Translations under genes and position numbers: made by a program
Origin: Kingdonia uniflora
Taxonomy: Eukaryota; Streptophyta; Magnoliopsida; Ranunculales; Circaeasteraceae
Assembly (NCBI GenBank): GCA_014058105.1
Contig: JACGCM010002493.1
Location: forward strand, 930,001 to 994,000
Reading direction: 5' to 3'
Length of the DNA stretch: 64,000 bases
The notes under the pieces: model-generated
Databases searched by the model: none
Seen by the model: the letters and a program-made list of their open reading frames with translations, nothing else
What the model was told of the DNA's origin: nothing
Shown: positions 1-11,272 of the stretch, piece after piece
How the letters are laid out: each line of letters opens with the position of its first letter
Position numbering within the stretch: position 1 is the stretch's first letter

Positions 1-1343
1 AGGAAATACATGGGTCAAAGAAAGAAAAAATGAACCCCATAAGCATAGTACTCCATTAAAGTTCTACAACATTACCAAGTTGCAATCTCTATTTTGGAGC
101 AGGTATTATTTGTTATTACTTTGGTTAGCTTGAACATGTACCTCGATCATTTTTTATATGCTTGATTCCATTTTTTTATATTTTCAATTAGTAAGATAAG
201 TGTACTAATGGTTTCACTTAGTTTTACATATTAATTTCATTATCGACTTGCTAGCTTCCCATGGTTTGTGAATTATTCCTATTTGGTAACCCACAAGAGA
301 AGAACATTGGTGGGGTATTCAAGTGGTTGCCCAAAAACAAGGCACCCCTCCATTTAAAATTCCACATCACTGTAAAAAGGCATGGAAAGTGTTTTAGTTT
401 CAATCATCAAGCATATTTCCCTTTCTTTTGGTAGCGCAAGCTAGAAAGTCAATCTAATTGCTACTAAATTAAGTTTATATACTTCCCCAATATATAAACT
501 CCTATTTGAAGTAGTAACTTCTTATATTTTTGTTAATAGAACTGGAAGCTCAAAATGGTTAGAGCGCACATTAATTGAGAGGGTGATGGTTCGAATCCAT
601 CCATTCCAAAAAAAACCATCTCCAATGTAAGTGTTCAACTCCATTGAACATAGCCACTAAAACTATTTGTGAAATGTCATCGAAAAAACAAGAACTATTT
701 GTGAAATGTCATCGAAAGAAATAATGTACATTTGATTGTCTCACTCAATTTCATATGCATATTATGATTTCTTTTAGCCTTTATAGGCTCGGCATGAGTT
801 ATATTTGACGCTGATATGTTGGGCTAATGCATGGTTAGTATCAAGTTTTTTTTTTTTTGTAAACTTCTATTTGAAGTGCTCTATCTCATTCTATCAATGT
901 ATAGCTGTTGTGTTATGCCAATCAGGTTCAATTCAACTTGATCTTCAAGCATGCATATTTTTCAAGATTATTACAATAAATATTGAGATCTTTGTGATCA
1001 TCCCGCTCTGCATCTCATGTATGAACATCTCATTTCTTCATTTTCTTCCATGGGTTTTTCTTTGAAGATTTTTTGTGTCATAACTTTATAGATAATTACA
1101 ATTGACTTTTCCACTAACACTCCTTTAAGGTATAGTACTCTTACACATTTGTGATTTCTATTATTTATGTGTTATATTTAGTTATAATTCAGGTGGCTTG
1201 ATTGATTTTCTAGATAAAGACTATCGTCGTATTTTATTTTTTTTAGTGTTATGATATGCCCATTTTATCCTTGACAATCTTTTCTTTGTCAATTGGTGAT
1301 CCAGATAAATGCAATCTAATGAAACGGCAACATTGTGCATGTC
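1..1343. other. Flanking DNA left of the nested retrotransposon
   Basis: AT-rich non-coding sequence with no credible gene; the open frames here are short and without recognisable motifs. It is the host side of the GATAG target duplication at 1344-1348. A 37-bp direct repeat (AACTATTTGTGAAATGTCATCGAAA twice, about 661-715) and a tRNA-like segment at about 548-612 are the only structure seen. Confidence 0.6.
548..612 (+). repeat. tRNA-like / SINE-head-like segment
   Basis: GCTC...GAGC can pair as a D-arm around a box A-like TGGTTAGAGCG, and a perfect box B (GGTTCGAATCC) follows about 30 bases later. The acceptor stem does not pair properly and no clear anticodon loop is visible. It is therefore more likely a tRNA-derived SINE head or a decayed tRNA than a functional tRNA gene. 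It is followed by a short A-run. Confidence 0.35.
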
Positions 1344-1348
1344 GATAG
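1344..1348. repeat. 5' target-site duplication GATAG
   Basis: GATAG directly precedes the 5' LTR and recurs at 32704-32708 directly after the 3' LTR. The pair fixes both ends of the outer element. Confidence 0.9.
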
Positions 1349-1913
1349 TATAATAGTTTATTTCGTATCTCGGACTCAAACCTCACCCTCGATCTCATAA
1401 GCATACAGGAAACACTACTAAAGATGTAACCAAACTTACCACAGTTCAAGACATCACTTTTGACCTCTGCACCATCAGTTTGACCCGCGCAGAACATACA
1501 GTCAGCAATGGAGCCGTTGTACAGCAGTAAAGGCCAAAATATTACACAACCTGGTCAAAGCATATCTCGCACTCACTATGTAACGTCCATCATTAAAGGA
1601 CTTAATGGTCATCAAACGGTCATATTAGAGGACCTATAAGAGGACCTGGAGAACTGGAGATGAGGGATGGAACGATCATTGTAGAAAAGTTCATACTCTA
1701 TTATTCTACATTCCAAAATCGTTCATTATAACAGACTAGCAACCTGAATAAGATCATCACTTTCTCAATATCCTCAGGAGAGGTCATGGTTTTTAACATA
1801 TTCAAAGGTTTTCCATGCTAAATCATCTTATTGTTCATTGTATGTTATTCTTAAAAGCTCCAAAAACATTTGGTGTAACGGTTAAGTCTGTATTCCAGAA
1901 TTAGGCTATTACA
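1349..1913 (+). repeat. 5' LTR of outer element
   Basis: 565 bp, matching 32152-32703 over its whole length. It ends TTAGGCTATTACA. It differs from the 3' LTR by many substitutions and by an extra segment (TTAGAGGACCTATA, about 1626-1639) that the 3' copy lacks; the segment looks like a short local duplication of the neighbouring AGAGGACCT. Substantial divergence between the LTRs indicates an old insertion, older than the inner element it contains. Confidence 0.9.
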
Positions 1914-1915
1914 TT

Positions 1916-1933
1916 TGGCGCCGTCTGCGGGAA
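1916..1933 (+). other. Primer-binding site of outer element
   Basis: TGGCGCCGTCTGCGGGAA begins 2 bases after the 5' LTR. The first 9-10 bases equal the complement of the 3' end of plant tRNA-Asp; the rest matches less well. The inner element has almost the same site at 7535-7552. Confidence 0.75.
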
Positions 1934-1986
1934 TCAAAATTCTTAAACCCATTATCTTAATCGCCACTAATCACCTTTTTCTCAGA

Positions 1987-3690
1987 ATGTCACCTCCATA
2001 ACAAAGCACGCCGATCGTCCAGGTGGAAGAGAACGTAGCTTTAGCATACCTGAGGGCCACTTTAAACTTAAAAACCGAAAGGCGTGGAGCCTTGGAACAG
2101 TAACTCGAGAGTGTCCAAGACGTGTTAAAAATCTTACAAGGTCAGCAGGTCGTCACCCAGAAGAACAAGGCCCTACTACCTGAGGGGTTACAAATTTCCG
2201 TCCATGAGAGAATAGAGGCTCCTATGAAGGGGGTTCACGCGGGAGGTACGCCTCGATCTAACCATCAACAGCAAGATATGAATCCTGCCCTGATCCAGGA
2301 GATCTAACAGGAAGTAGATGGCAACCTAGCGAGAGCTAGCAGACTAAAAATCTACCTCAAAGAGTTCGAGTCCCAGCGAAGGAACGTTTAAGTGAAAGGA
2401 GTGGTAACCACAACCCTGGAGAAGGACACGTCACACGACCAACCATCACAGCTCGTCAATATGTCACTCAGGAGCATGTCGAAAAACGGATCAAAGAATT
2501 TCTCGAAGCCCACATACCGACAAAAAAGATCCACAACAAACTATAGAAGAGGCCGATCGCCCAAGAACTCTTAGATGGTGAGGTCCCTATCGGGTTTTAC
2601 ATCCCAAAGATCCTAAAGTACAAAGGGACCAATCCAGTGGAGCACGTTCAAGAATTCTAGGACGCTTTAGGCCTACATTCCACGTCCAACCACATTTTAT
2701 GCCAGCTCTTTCCTACCAGCTTGTCAGGCGAACCCTTACAGTGATTTCACACACTGCCTAAAGGATCCATCACGACTTTTGAACAGTTGCGCGAAATCTT
2801 CGTCAAGAACTACTCGCACAATAGAGATAAGAAAAAGAGCTTATATTCGTTTTTCAGCATGAAACAGATACTGGGAGAAAAACTTGAGACGTTTACCAAA
2901 AAGTTCTAGGAATTAGCTCGAAAAGTGGATCAACTCGACCAGAAGATCGTTATTTCCACTTTTACCAGCGTCTTACTGGTCGATGGCCCAGCAAAGGAGT
3001 ACCTCATTCTCAACAAACCAGCAACATTGGAAGACATGATCGAAAAGGTTAACGGATACATTGACCTAGAACGGATGGTGTTCGACAGACATAAACCTCA
3101 GAAATCAATGTTGACAGCTCGAGATCAGCCAAACCATTCTGATTTTAATCGAACATCAAAACAAGGAGGAGACAGAAAATGAACCAAATCCAACGACGAG
3201 CGACCCCGAAAGGGGAGTAACTTGCCACGACCTTACCTTCCAAAGATGAATGTGACTATAGCCAGCATATATTCTATATTACAGAAAGGCATATTCTTCT
3301 AAAATGTACAGTACCTGCACCCAATCGAGAACAAACCATACTGCATCTACCATAAGGTCCAACATCACAAGACAAAGCAATGTTATGCGTTACAATAGTT
3401 GTTGGAGTACATCTTCACATATGGGAAAATGCACGAGTACATAGTGGACGTGGACAGTTATAAACATGAAAATTACAAAAAACCCCACCGAAGTTGTGCA
3501 GGTCAAAGAGTCTGCAGCCAAAAATCATCTGTACCATATCTCACTCTGTCATCTCATGGAGACCCAGGTCACCAAAGAATTAAACAGAAGCAAGCGAAGG
3601 CGAGTCACCCAATGTCACGATTTGTCCATACAAAGTGAATAAGCCCATTTAATTCCAGTATCTAACTCTCAGCAAACTGGGATATCTTAA
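1987..3690 (+). pseudogene. gag: Decayed gag of outer element
   Basis: The start at 1987 runs into a stop after four codons, and the gag core is spread over several frames with in-frame stops (2122-2307, about 2590-3182 and 3399-3638). The core is recognisable by comparison with the inner element: KILKYKGT, NHILCQLFPTSL, KGSITTFEQL, ELARKVDQLDQK and EDMIEKVNGYIDLERM line up with the inner gag at 8390-8860. Downstream YCIYHKVQHHKTKQC is the C/H/H/C block that follows gag in Tat elements. Gag would form the virus-like particle; this copy cannot be translated through. Confidence 0.8.
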
Positions 3691-3739
3691 TTTTGATGAT
3701 TGCGATGTACGGCATGTCAACTATCCTCACCATGATGCC

Positions 3740-4075
3740 TTGGTGATAATGTTGAAAATGCGGAACCTAGTGCTTCATACAATGATGGTAGACACCGGCA
3801 GTACCATTGAACTCCTTTTTCAGAGCACAATCGATCAGATGGGTCTGGCAGATAAGGTTCAACCCAGCAACGTGGATGTTTGTAGGTTCAATGGGTCTAA
3901 AGAAGAACGCGTAGGGAAAATTGTACTCCCCCTCACCGCGGGACCGCTAATACTTGACGTTGCCTTTTATGTCGTCAACACTAAGTCCTATTATCTAAGG
4001 ATCATGGGTCGCTGCTGGCTACATAACATGCACAGTATTCCCTCAACCTACCACTTGGCATTGCATTTCAAGTAG
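3740..4075 (+). pseudogene. Retroviral-type aspartic protease domain, outer element
   Basis: 111-residue open segment with the catalytic triplet in VDTGST at residues 17-22 and the hydrophobic flap and C-terminal region ILGRCWLHNM-like (here IMGRCWLHNM, residues about 89-98), as in Ty3/gypsy proteases. The homology starts upstream (YPHHDALVIM), so 3740 is an internal Met and not a true start. The DTG is intact here, while the inner element has DPG. It is separated from gag and RT by stops. Confidence 0.8.
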
Positions 4076-4189
4076 AAAGGTAGCATTTACGAGATAAAAT
4101 GAAGTCATAAATTAGCACGTGCAGGCAAAAATTCCGTCATCATCGAACCAGAACCTTCCGAACACCAACTTGCATAGCAATTACAGAAA

Positions 4190-5320
4190 ATGATAGGAAA
4201 CCTTACAGAGAACTATACAGTTAACATTGCGAGGCAACCTCTTCCTAGCACAGAGACCACAGAATATGTTGAAATCAGTAAACCCAGGCGGGGGACATAT
4301 ATTGGCACCCATCTCCCCACAGCGGAACGCGATGTTCTCATCCAGTTCTTTCAAGAAAATAGTGACATCTTCGCCTGGACGTTTCACGAGAAGCCAGTTA
4401 TCGATCCAAACCTGGCCTGTCATAAACTTAACTTGAAGGAAAAAGCTATAACTATTAATCAAAAACATAGAACTTTAACACCAAGGCTTCGCGATGAGGT
4501 CAGCAAGGAAATCGAAAAGCTCATCGAAGTCGGCTTTATCCACAAGGCCAATTATCCAGAGTGGATATCGAGCAACATAGCAGTATCAAAGAAGAATGGG
4601 AAGATCAGGGTATGCGTGGATTTTACTAACCTAAACAGGCATATTCCAAAAGATAGTTTTCCAATTCCTGTCATAAATAATCTGCTAGGCTCTACATCCG
4701 GGCACGAGCTCCTGTCTATGATGGATGCCGCATCAGGCTATAACCAGATACCTATGCTACCTGACGACCAAGAAAAAATAGCTTTCATCACAGAAAACGG
4801 CCTATATTGCTACAAAGTCATGCCATTGGGCCTCAAAAATGCTAGAGCTACTTACCAGCGACTGACCCAAATATTCAAAGATCACCTCAGAAAAATAATG
4901 GAGGTCTATATAGATAATATGTTGTGCAAAAGTTTTAAGAAGGAAAACCATATTGCGGACTCACACACGGCCTTTGACATCCTCCATTTCTACAAGATGA
5001 GAGTCAACCCTGACAAATGCCAGTTTGGAGTTCAATCAAGAAAATTCTTGGGCCACTTAATCAGCAAGCGCGGTATTGAAGCCGATCCGGATCACATTCG
5101 CGCACTATTATTCATGCCTTCCCCCAGAATGAAGAAAGATGTCCAGAAGTTAGCAGGGAAAATTACCATAATAAATTGTTTTATTTCAAAATCGTCTGAT
5201 CGCTATCGATGGTTGTTCAACTTACGACATGAAGGAGCGATAAAACATAAACTTAAGAAGGACCACGAGATCGAATGGACAACAGAGTACGAAGCAGCTT
5301 TTCAGCAGCTAAAACTTTAA
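4190..5320 (+). pseudogene. pol: Reverse transcriptase domain, outer element
   Basis: 376-residue open frame with the Ty3/gypsy RT blocks in order: VCVDFTNLNRHIPKDSFPIP (about residues 142-161), SMMDAASGYNQIP (177-189), MPLGLKNARATYQRL (208-222) and the palm motif YIDN at residues 240-243 (4907-4918). The family consensus is YxDD, so the second metal-binding Asp is replaced by Asn, which should abolish catalysis. The thumb/connection segment follows (KCQFGVQSRKFLGHLISKRGIEADPD). The ATG at 4190 is simply the first Met in the frame; the native product would be part of a longer polyprotein. Confidence 0.88.
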
Positions 5321-5704
5321 TTGGGATCAACACCAGTAATGAGTACACCTAGCAAAGGGGAAGGGCTCACCATCTATCTTGCGACCACTGAATAATCATT
5401 AAGTTTTATTCTCATTCAGCTAGATGAGAAAACTGAGAAGCCTGCCTATTTCATCAGTAAAACTCTTACTCCAGTAGAATCTCGATACAGCAAAGTCAAA
5501 AAACTGCTGTTGGCTCTCATCTACACCAAACATAAATTGAGACAATACTTTCAAGCCCACTCAGTCCGAGTAGTGACTAACTACCCTCTACGTAAAATGT
5601 TATCCAAACGAGAAAAATCAAGACAAGTCCAACAATGGTCAGTCACTTTGGCGAGCATAACATCCAATTTGAACCCAGACATTTTGAAAAGGGCCAGGCC
5701 GTAG
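5321..5704 (+). pseudogene. pol: First RNase H (gypsy-type) domain, outer element
   Basis: Stops at 5318 and near 5393 break the frame. KPAYFISKTLTPVESRYSKVKKLLLALIYTKHKLR and FQAHSVRVVTNYPLRKML (in part at 5510-5704) are the conserved C-terminal half of the ordinary Ty3/gypsy RNase H. This domain sits between RT and the second RNase H, which is the Tat-lineage arrangement. A frameshift around 5640 joins it to the next segment. Confidence 0.75.
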
Positions 5705-6381
5705 CAGACTTCCTTGCCGACTTCCCCGTAGAAGATCCTGACTGGGAAGAAGATAACACAGAAACTCATGAAGAACAGCTCGAGGAAATGGCAGACTGGA
5801 TAACGCAAAAGAGATGGCGCCTTCAAACTGATGGATCATCTGGACCCACAAGATCAGGAATCAGTATCGTACTAATCACGCCTTCTAATGATAGAATTGA
5901 AAAGGCAACCCGATTAAACTTTAAAGCTACAAACAACGCAGCAGAATATGAGGCAATGATTTACGGTTTAGACATTACTCTAGAGATTGGAGTATCCAAG
6001 CTGTCCGTATATACAGACTCTCTGCTTATTGTAAACCATTACACACAAAAAATTCAGAAGAATGGGAAAATGATCGATTATGCAGCTGCAGTAGCCGACA
6101 GAATGAGAAGATTCAAGAGAATTTCTATCGAACATTTGCCACGCATAAAAAATAGACATTCTGATTCCCTCATATATCTCAGAGGAGTCCTTGGCTCAAA
6201 AGCTCGGTATCTCAATATTGAAGTAATATCAACCCCCAGTATTAACATCATAAGCTTAAATTCTGTAAATACTAGGGGCGTTGAAGAGGATGAGGACGAT
6301 TGGAGACAACCTTTCCTCAAGTATATTGGTACTAAGAATACATTCGATGGAGAACTCCCTCAAGGCCCTATGGAAAGATGA
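5635..6381 (+). pseudogene. pol: Second, archaeal-type RNase H (aRNH), outer element
   Basis: 248-residue open frame. After the linker EKGQAVADFLADFP it shows LQTDGSSG, NNAAEYEAMIYGLD and YTDSLLIVN, giving the D-E-D residues of an RNase H fold, and then the C-terminal HLPRIKNRHSDSL with the fourth Asp. All four acidic positions are intact, unlike in the inner element, where the Glu is Lys. A second RNase H acquired from plants (archaeal-type) is characteristic of Tat retrotransposons. The ATG at 5635 is an artefact of the preceding frameshift. Confidence 0.85.
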
Positions 6382-6384
6382 CGC

Positions 6385-6725
6385 TTGCTTGATAACGCCA
6401 AATGCTACATCGTCGAAAACGAGCTCTTATACAAGATTTCGGTCACAGGACCGTATCTTGAATGCTTATCTTACAAAGAAGCTCGAAACTTCTTACAAGA
6501 ACTACATGAAGGAACTTATGGTTCCCACGCGGCAGGAAAATCTTTAGCCAACAGAGCTCTTACTCAAGGCGTCTTCTGGCCTAAAATAAAAGCTCAAGCA
6601 ATCGAGCTCATAAGAAAATACAATGCATGTCAACGTCATGGTCCACAAATTTGAGCTCCAACCTTAGAACTACATTCCAGCAATGTCGTATGACCATTAA
6701 AAAGATGAGCCCTCGACCTTGTCGG
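6385..6725 (+). pseudogene. pol: Integrase N-terminal part, outer element (interrupted by hAT)
   Basis: The HHCC zinc-binding module is visible: LHEGTYGSHAAGKSL (two His) and YNACQRHG (two Cys). The frame passes stops at about 6651 (TGA after QI) and 6706 (TGA where the inner element has TGG, Trp) and then reads ALDLVG, with the first Asp of the DDE triad at 6715-6717. The next codon is the first base of the hAT target duplication at 6718, so the coding sequence resumes at 22713. Confidence 0.85.
6718..6725. repeat. Left 8-bp target duplication of hAT (CTTGTCGG)
   Basis: CTTGTCGG lies directly left of the TIR; GTTGTCGG lies directly right of the other TIR (22713-22720), 7 of 8 matching. Eight bp is the hAT-family TSD length, and both copies encode the same LVG segment of the integrase. 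Confidence 0.85.
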
Positions 6726-6739
6726 TAGAGCTGGCAAAG

Positions 6740-6905
6740 TTACCCGCAACCAACCAACCCGACCCGACCCAACCCTGTTTTAAGAGGGTTTGGGTTTAAC
6801 CTTAATGGGTCGCGAATCATTTGACCCGAACCCGCCTAACCCATTTAATAAAAGGGTTGGGTTAGGGTTTAACTTAAGCAGATCGGGTTGACCCGTGACC
6901 CGTTT
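6740..6905. repeat. hAT left subterminal repeat region
   Basis: Multiple copies, in both orientations, of GGGTYGGGT/ACCCRACCC (for example CCCGACCCGACCCAACCC and GGGTTGGGTTAGGGTTT). The matching right subterminal region is at about 22570-22700. Confidence 0.75.
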
Positions 6906-6932
6906 AAATTTAGGTTTATTTGTAAATATATG

Positions 6933-7532
6933 TGTAGGGACTTATCTCTCGAGCTATGGACACATGACCTCATTTATACCTCGAGCTCCAGAAGACTCGA
7001 TCTTATCCAGTACCAGACACATGCATAAATAAACACGTTACAAGCACGTTAACAGTTACACATCGACCACGAACTCAAGCAGAACGTAGATCATACACAA
7101 CAGATGTAAACAGAATAAGTCAATATACACCTGTCTCCCACGAGCTAGTAGCTACACACTCAACTGCCCATGACTTCCACTTTTAGAAGAACGTGTTCAA
7201 ACACGATGTTAAGCTGAGAGCAGGGTCTATAAAAGGGCAGAGCTCCAAAGGAAACAGGAGGGTGAATAGATAATTATATACAGACAATTATCTAATCTCT
7301 AGCTATTTTTTCTTAGATTAACTCTTGTAATCAGATTCTCTCACTATCTCAAGCAATAATACTACTTTTACAAAATCCTCCACTCGAGGTCGTGGTTTTT
7401 AACTATTCACAGGTTTTCCACGCTAAATCCCCTGTGTCAAGTGTTATCTCTTATTTAATTCTTGGCATGGCAGTTCTTGGTGTAAGGATCGATTTTAAGC
7501 AAGTCTGAGCTTTACAAAATCTGGTCCTTACA
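6933..7532 (+). repeat. 5' LTR of inner element
   Basis: 600 bp, the same length as the 3' copy. A TATA box (TATAAAA) lies at 7228-7234, suggesting U3/R near 7260. It is preceded by ATATG (6928-6932) and ends TCCTTACA. Confidence 0.93.
7228..7234 (+). promoter_or_regulatory. TATA box of inner 5' LTR
   Basis: TATAAAA in the context GGTCTATAAAAGGGCAG; the same box is conserved in the 3' LTR at 20813-20819. It is the likely core promoter for the retrotransposon transcript. Confidence 0.7.
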
Positions 7533-7534
7533 TT

Positions 7535-7552
7535 TGGCGCCGTCTGTGGGAA
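7535..7552 (+). other. Primer-binding site of inner element
   Basis: TGGCGCCGTCTGTGGGAA, two bases after the LTR. It differs by one base from the outer element's site, consistent with the same tRNA-Asp-like primer and the same lineage. Confidence 0.75.
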
Positions 7553-7616
7553 CGCATAATTTTTCCGCGTACTTGAGGGCCACGATTGATACTCATCAGT
7601 GAAGTAGTATTCAATT

Positions 7617-9372
7617 ATGGTTCAAACACATCAATCTTCGGGAGCTCAGCCTGAAAGTTTGAGGGAACCTGATCGGGTTACCAAACTTCGGGTGAGCTTA
7701 ATTGTCGAAGCCGAGAAACAGAGTCAGATTGAGCGCCAGCTATTGGAAGATCGAGAACTCCGCGAGAAAGAGTCAGAACGAGAGCGTCAAGCTCGAGTTC
7801 TGGAGACAAAAAAAACAAGAAGCTCAGATGTTAGCTTTTTAAACAGCTCTGAAAGCATTACAGAGCAGCCAACCACCACTAGTCCTGAAAGAGCGCAGAA
7901 CAGTACCAACAATCTCAGGGGGTTTTGTTCACGAGAGGTTAGGGCCACATGAGGTACATAGTACAGACATTTCCAGGATTCATTATGAGGATCCACAAGC
8001 ACCGATAGTCTCAATTCATTTGGGACAGGAGGCGCAGAGTGATATCAGCAGAGATCGCAGGCCTTCCAAGCAGCTCGAGGAAGTCTTACGACCTACTTAC
8101 CGAGCCCTGCTTCCTGAACATGTGAGCGAGGAAACAGGTGACCACGTTCCCAGACTCATACGTCAAGCGGTTCCAGCAGTTCCAACTGTTCCAGCAGTTC
8201 CGGTAGTCCCAGCAGTTCCAGCAGCCCCTATCCCTCAGCTTTATATTTCTCAGGAACTCATGGACCAGCGTATCAAGGAGATCATCGAAGCAACGGCTTT
8301 AGACGCGAAAGATGACTCGCACAAATTACAAGATAGTCCAATTGCTAAAGAATTATTTGATATGAATGTCCCAACAGGTTTTCATACACCCAAGATCATC
8401 AAATACAAAGGAACCGATCATGGTCAGCACGCTCAACAATTCCGTGACTCATTAGATTTGTATTCTAATCTGAATCACATCCTTTGCTGGCTCTTCGCTA
8501 CCAGTCTCCAGGACAAACCTCTTCATTGGTTCCACTCTTTACCGGAAGGTTCGATTCATACCTTCGAGCAGTTACAGAAAATCTTTATCAAGGCTTATGC
8601 CCACAACAAAGACAAAGAAGAGAACTTATATTCTCTTATAAGTCTCAAACAATCACATGGTGAGAAGCTCGAGGAGTTCTCCAAGAAGTTTCTCGAACTG
8701 GCTCGGAAGGTCGACAATCTAGATCAGAAGACAGTCGAGTCCGCATTCACAAATGCTCTGCAGTTCAATTGCAAAGCTAAAGAGTATCTCTTCCTGAAGA
8801 AGCCCAAGACTCTCGAAGATATGATCGAGAAAGTCAACAATTACATCGATCTGGAACGGATGATGCCCGAACCGAATAAACCTGTAAAGGCAGTCTACAA
8901 CACCAAGGTTCCTTCTACAGATTCTAACAACAACCGCAGCTCGAGGGATCAAGGCAATCCTAAACGAGCAAAGACAGAACCAGAAAGAGACAAAAATTAG
9001 AGGTCGCAAAAACCATCTAGAACAGTCATACCAAAGTTGAATGCCAAGCTTTCCGCAATCTATCCTGTTCTCCAGAAAGATAAATGTTTCCGTCCAGCTC
9101 AACATCTTGATCCAATAGCAGGTCGACCTTATTGCGAATATCACAAGATTAAGCACCACAGCACCGACAATTTCTATGGTTTGAAAAAGATCCTGGATAT
9201 CATTTTTAAGGAAGGGAGGATGCTCGAATACATCATCGTTCTTCCCAGCTATAAAGATGGGAGCTATCTGAAACAAGATGACGTGACTCAAGCAACAGAA
9301 CAAGCAGAGGAGAAGCATCTATATCATCTCTACTACAGGAATATGATCGAGATTAATCAGGACTCAAATTAA
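7617..9372 (+). pseudogene. gag: gag of inner element
   Basis: ATG at 7617 opens a 111-residue charged N-terminal region rich in Glu and Arg, stopped at 7950. The frame resumes about 7990-9000 (326 residues) with a Val-Pro-Ala repeat (VPAVPTVPAVPVVPAVPAAP, about 8167-8230) and the gag core: TPKIIKYKGTD, HILCWLFATSL, KPLHWFHSLPEGSIHTFEQL, SHGEKLEEFSKKF and MIEKVNNYIDLERMM. The next segment, 9037-9372, holds YCEYHKIKHHSTDNF, a degenerate C/H/H/C block in which the last Cys is Phe, followed by GRMLEYI. Only a few lesions (stops near 7950, 8998 and 9370) interrupt it, fewer than in the outer gag. Confidence 0.85.
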
Positions 9373-9393
9373 AAAAGAGTCAAGCGGAGGAAG

Positions 9394-9843
9394 TTGGGCG
9401 AGTGTTGCGACCTTTTCGACCAAGACAAGAAAGCCAAGCACCTCCCAGAGTCAAGCAGTCGCCGAAAGGGAATCTCCTTCAAAGACTGCGGGATAGGACA
9501 TGTGAAGTATCCTCATCATGATGCACTAGTAATTATGCACAAAATGAGGAACTTCGTAATGCACACCATGATGGTGGACCCAGGAAGTGGGGTTGAGATC
9601 CATTTCCAGAGCACGATTGACCAGATGGGACTCTCAGATCAGGTCGTTCAAAGCAAGACAGACATCAGTGGACTTAATGGGTCCAAAGAAGTACGAGTTT
9701 GGAAGATCACTCTCCCGATCATAGCAGGGCCTACCACTATCGACGTTATTTTTTACGTCATCAACGCAAAATCAAGGTATTTGGGGATACTAGGACGTTG
9801 TTGGCTGCATAATATGGAGGTCATCCCATCCACGTTCCACTAA
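9394..9843 (+). pseudogene. Aspartic protease domain of inner element, catalytic triplet altered
   Basis: 149-residue open frame with the same layout as the outer protease: VKYPHHDALVIMHKMRNF, then MMVDPGSGVEIHF where DTG is expected, then YLGILGRCWLHNMEVIPST at the C-terminus. Thr-to-Pro in the catalytic D-T-G turn would be expected to inactivate it. Stop at 9841-9843. The N-terminal 40 residues (CCDLFDQDKKAKHLPESSSRR) are a basic linker after gag. Confidence 0.8.
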
Positions 9844-10146
9844 ACACTCCGTTTCAAGCATAACAACGATATTTATGAAATCAAAGGAAGTCAGAAACTC
9901 TCTCAAGCTTGCGAGAATACAGTCTCACCAGTTCTCGACCATTCAGAACAGATTACCGCATAGCAATCACAGAAGGCTGATCACCTCGATGGTCAGTCTT
10001 CTCCAGCCGAGCCCGAGGAATACGTCCAGGTCGATGGAGTTAACCGAGGTACTTATATTGGTACAAAATTAATTCAAACAGAGAAAGAAGCTCTTATTTC
10101 TTTCCTCTAATCCAACAAAGACGTTTTTGCATGGAACTTCTAAGAA

Positions 10147-11272
10147 ATGCCAGGCGTAGACCCCTCAAAGTCTTGCCACATCATAAACATCCGCGAAGGC
10201 GCCACAGCAGTTAAACAGAAGCAACGCAGGTTATCTCCAAGACTTAGAGACGAGGTGAACAAGGAGATCGACAAACTTATCGAGGTCGGTTTCATTCGAG
10301 AAGACAAGTACCCAGACTGGATTTCTAATAATGTTGTTGTTCCAAAGAAGAATGGGAAGGTTCAGGTTTGCGTAGATTTTGCATATCTAAACAAATACAC
10401 GCCAAAGGACAGCTTCCCTCTTCCGATCATTTCTCAGATCCTCGACTCTACAGCAAGTCACGAACTCTTATCCATGATGGACGCCGCTTCGGGGTACAAT
10501 CAGATTCCACTCTTGGAAGTAGATCAAGAAAAGACTGTGTTTATTACAGAAAGAGGTCTCTACTGTTATAAGGTCATGCCATTCACCCTTAAGAATGCTG
10601 GAGCCACTTACCAAAGGCTAGTGACAAGTATGTTTAAAGAACACTTGGGAGAAACAGTCAAAGTCTATATTGACGACATGATTTGCAAGAGCCTAAAGAA
10701 GGAAGATCAGATCTCTCACCTCTCTACAGTATTCAGTATATTACGATCCCAAAGAATGAAGCTTAATGCCAAAAAAATGCGAGTTCGGCGTCCACTCAGG
10801 CAAGTTCTTGGGTCATCTTATCTGCAAGAAAGGGATAGAAGCAGATCCAGATCAAATTCAAGCTCTTCTAGACATGCCATCAACATCAACAAAGAAGGAT
10901 GTACAAAAGCTCGCAGGAAGGATTACAGCAATCAACATATTCGTATCCAAATCCTCGGACCGATGCAGATGGTTATTTATGCTACTCAGAGGTTCTACTC
11001 AACGAGACAAAGGTTCAAAAAATGAAGATATCAACTGGACACCAGAATACGAGGCAGGTTTTCAGGAACTTAAAATTTACCTAGGGAGGGCTCCAATCAT
11101 GATCACTCTGATAGGCAATGAGGAACTGATTATTCACCTCGTAGTTCCAGATACATCTCTTAGCTCAGTTCCCATTCGGCTCGAAGGAAAAATTGAGAAA
11201 CCGATCTTCTTCATCAGCAAGACACTTACTCCAGCGAAAACGAAGTACTCTAAAATTGAAAGATTACTTTAA
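10147..11272 (+). pseudogene. pol: Reverse transcriptase and first RNase H of inner element (frameshifted)
   Basis: RT blocks VCVDFAYLNKYTPKDSFPLP, SMMDAASGYNQIP and MPFTLKNAGATYQRL, with intact YIDD at residues 174-177 (10666-10677), lie in the frame starting 10147. The true domain starts earlier, but stops at about 10108 and 10141 break it. A +1 shift lies in a run of seven A's near 10770: the thumb region resumes in another frame as PKKCEFGVHSGKFLGHLICKKG, reading on through RNase H (KPIFFISKTLTPAKTKYSKIERLL) to the stop at 11270. The remainder of the first RNase H (YYFQAHPVKVMMNYPLREVL) lies at about 11273-11440. Confidence 0.87.

Noticed and set aside
4181..4468. 95-codon minus-strand frame opposite the outer RT
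   Set aside because: Mirror of conserved RT-coding sequence; the sense frame carries the family motifs and the antisense one none.
8719..9318. 199-codon minus-strand frame opposite the inner gag
   Set aside because: Cys/Phe/Ile-rich shadow of the gag core; the plus strand has conserved gag blocks over the same bases.
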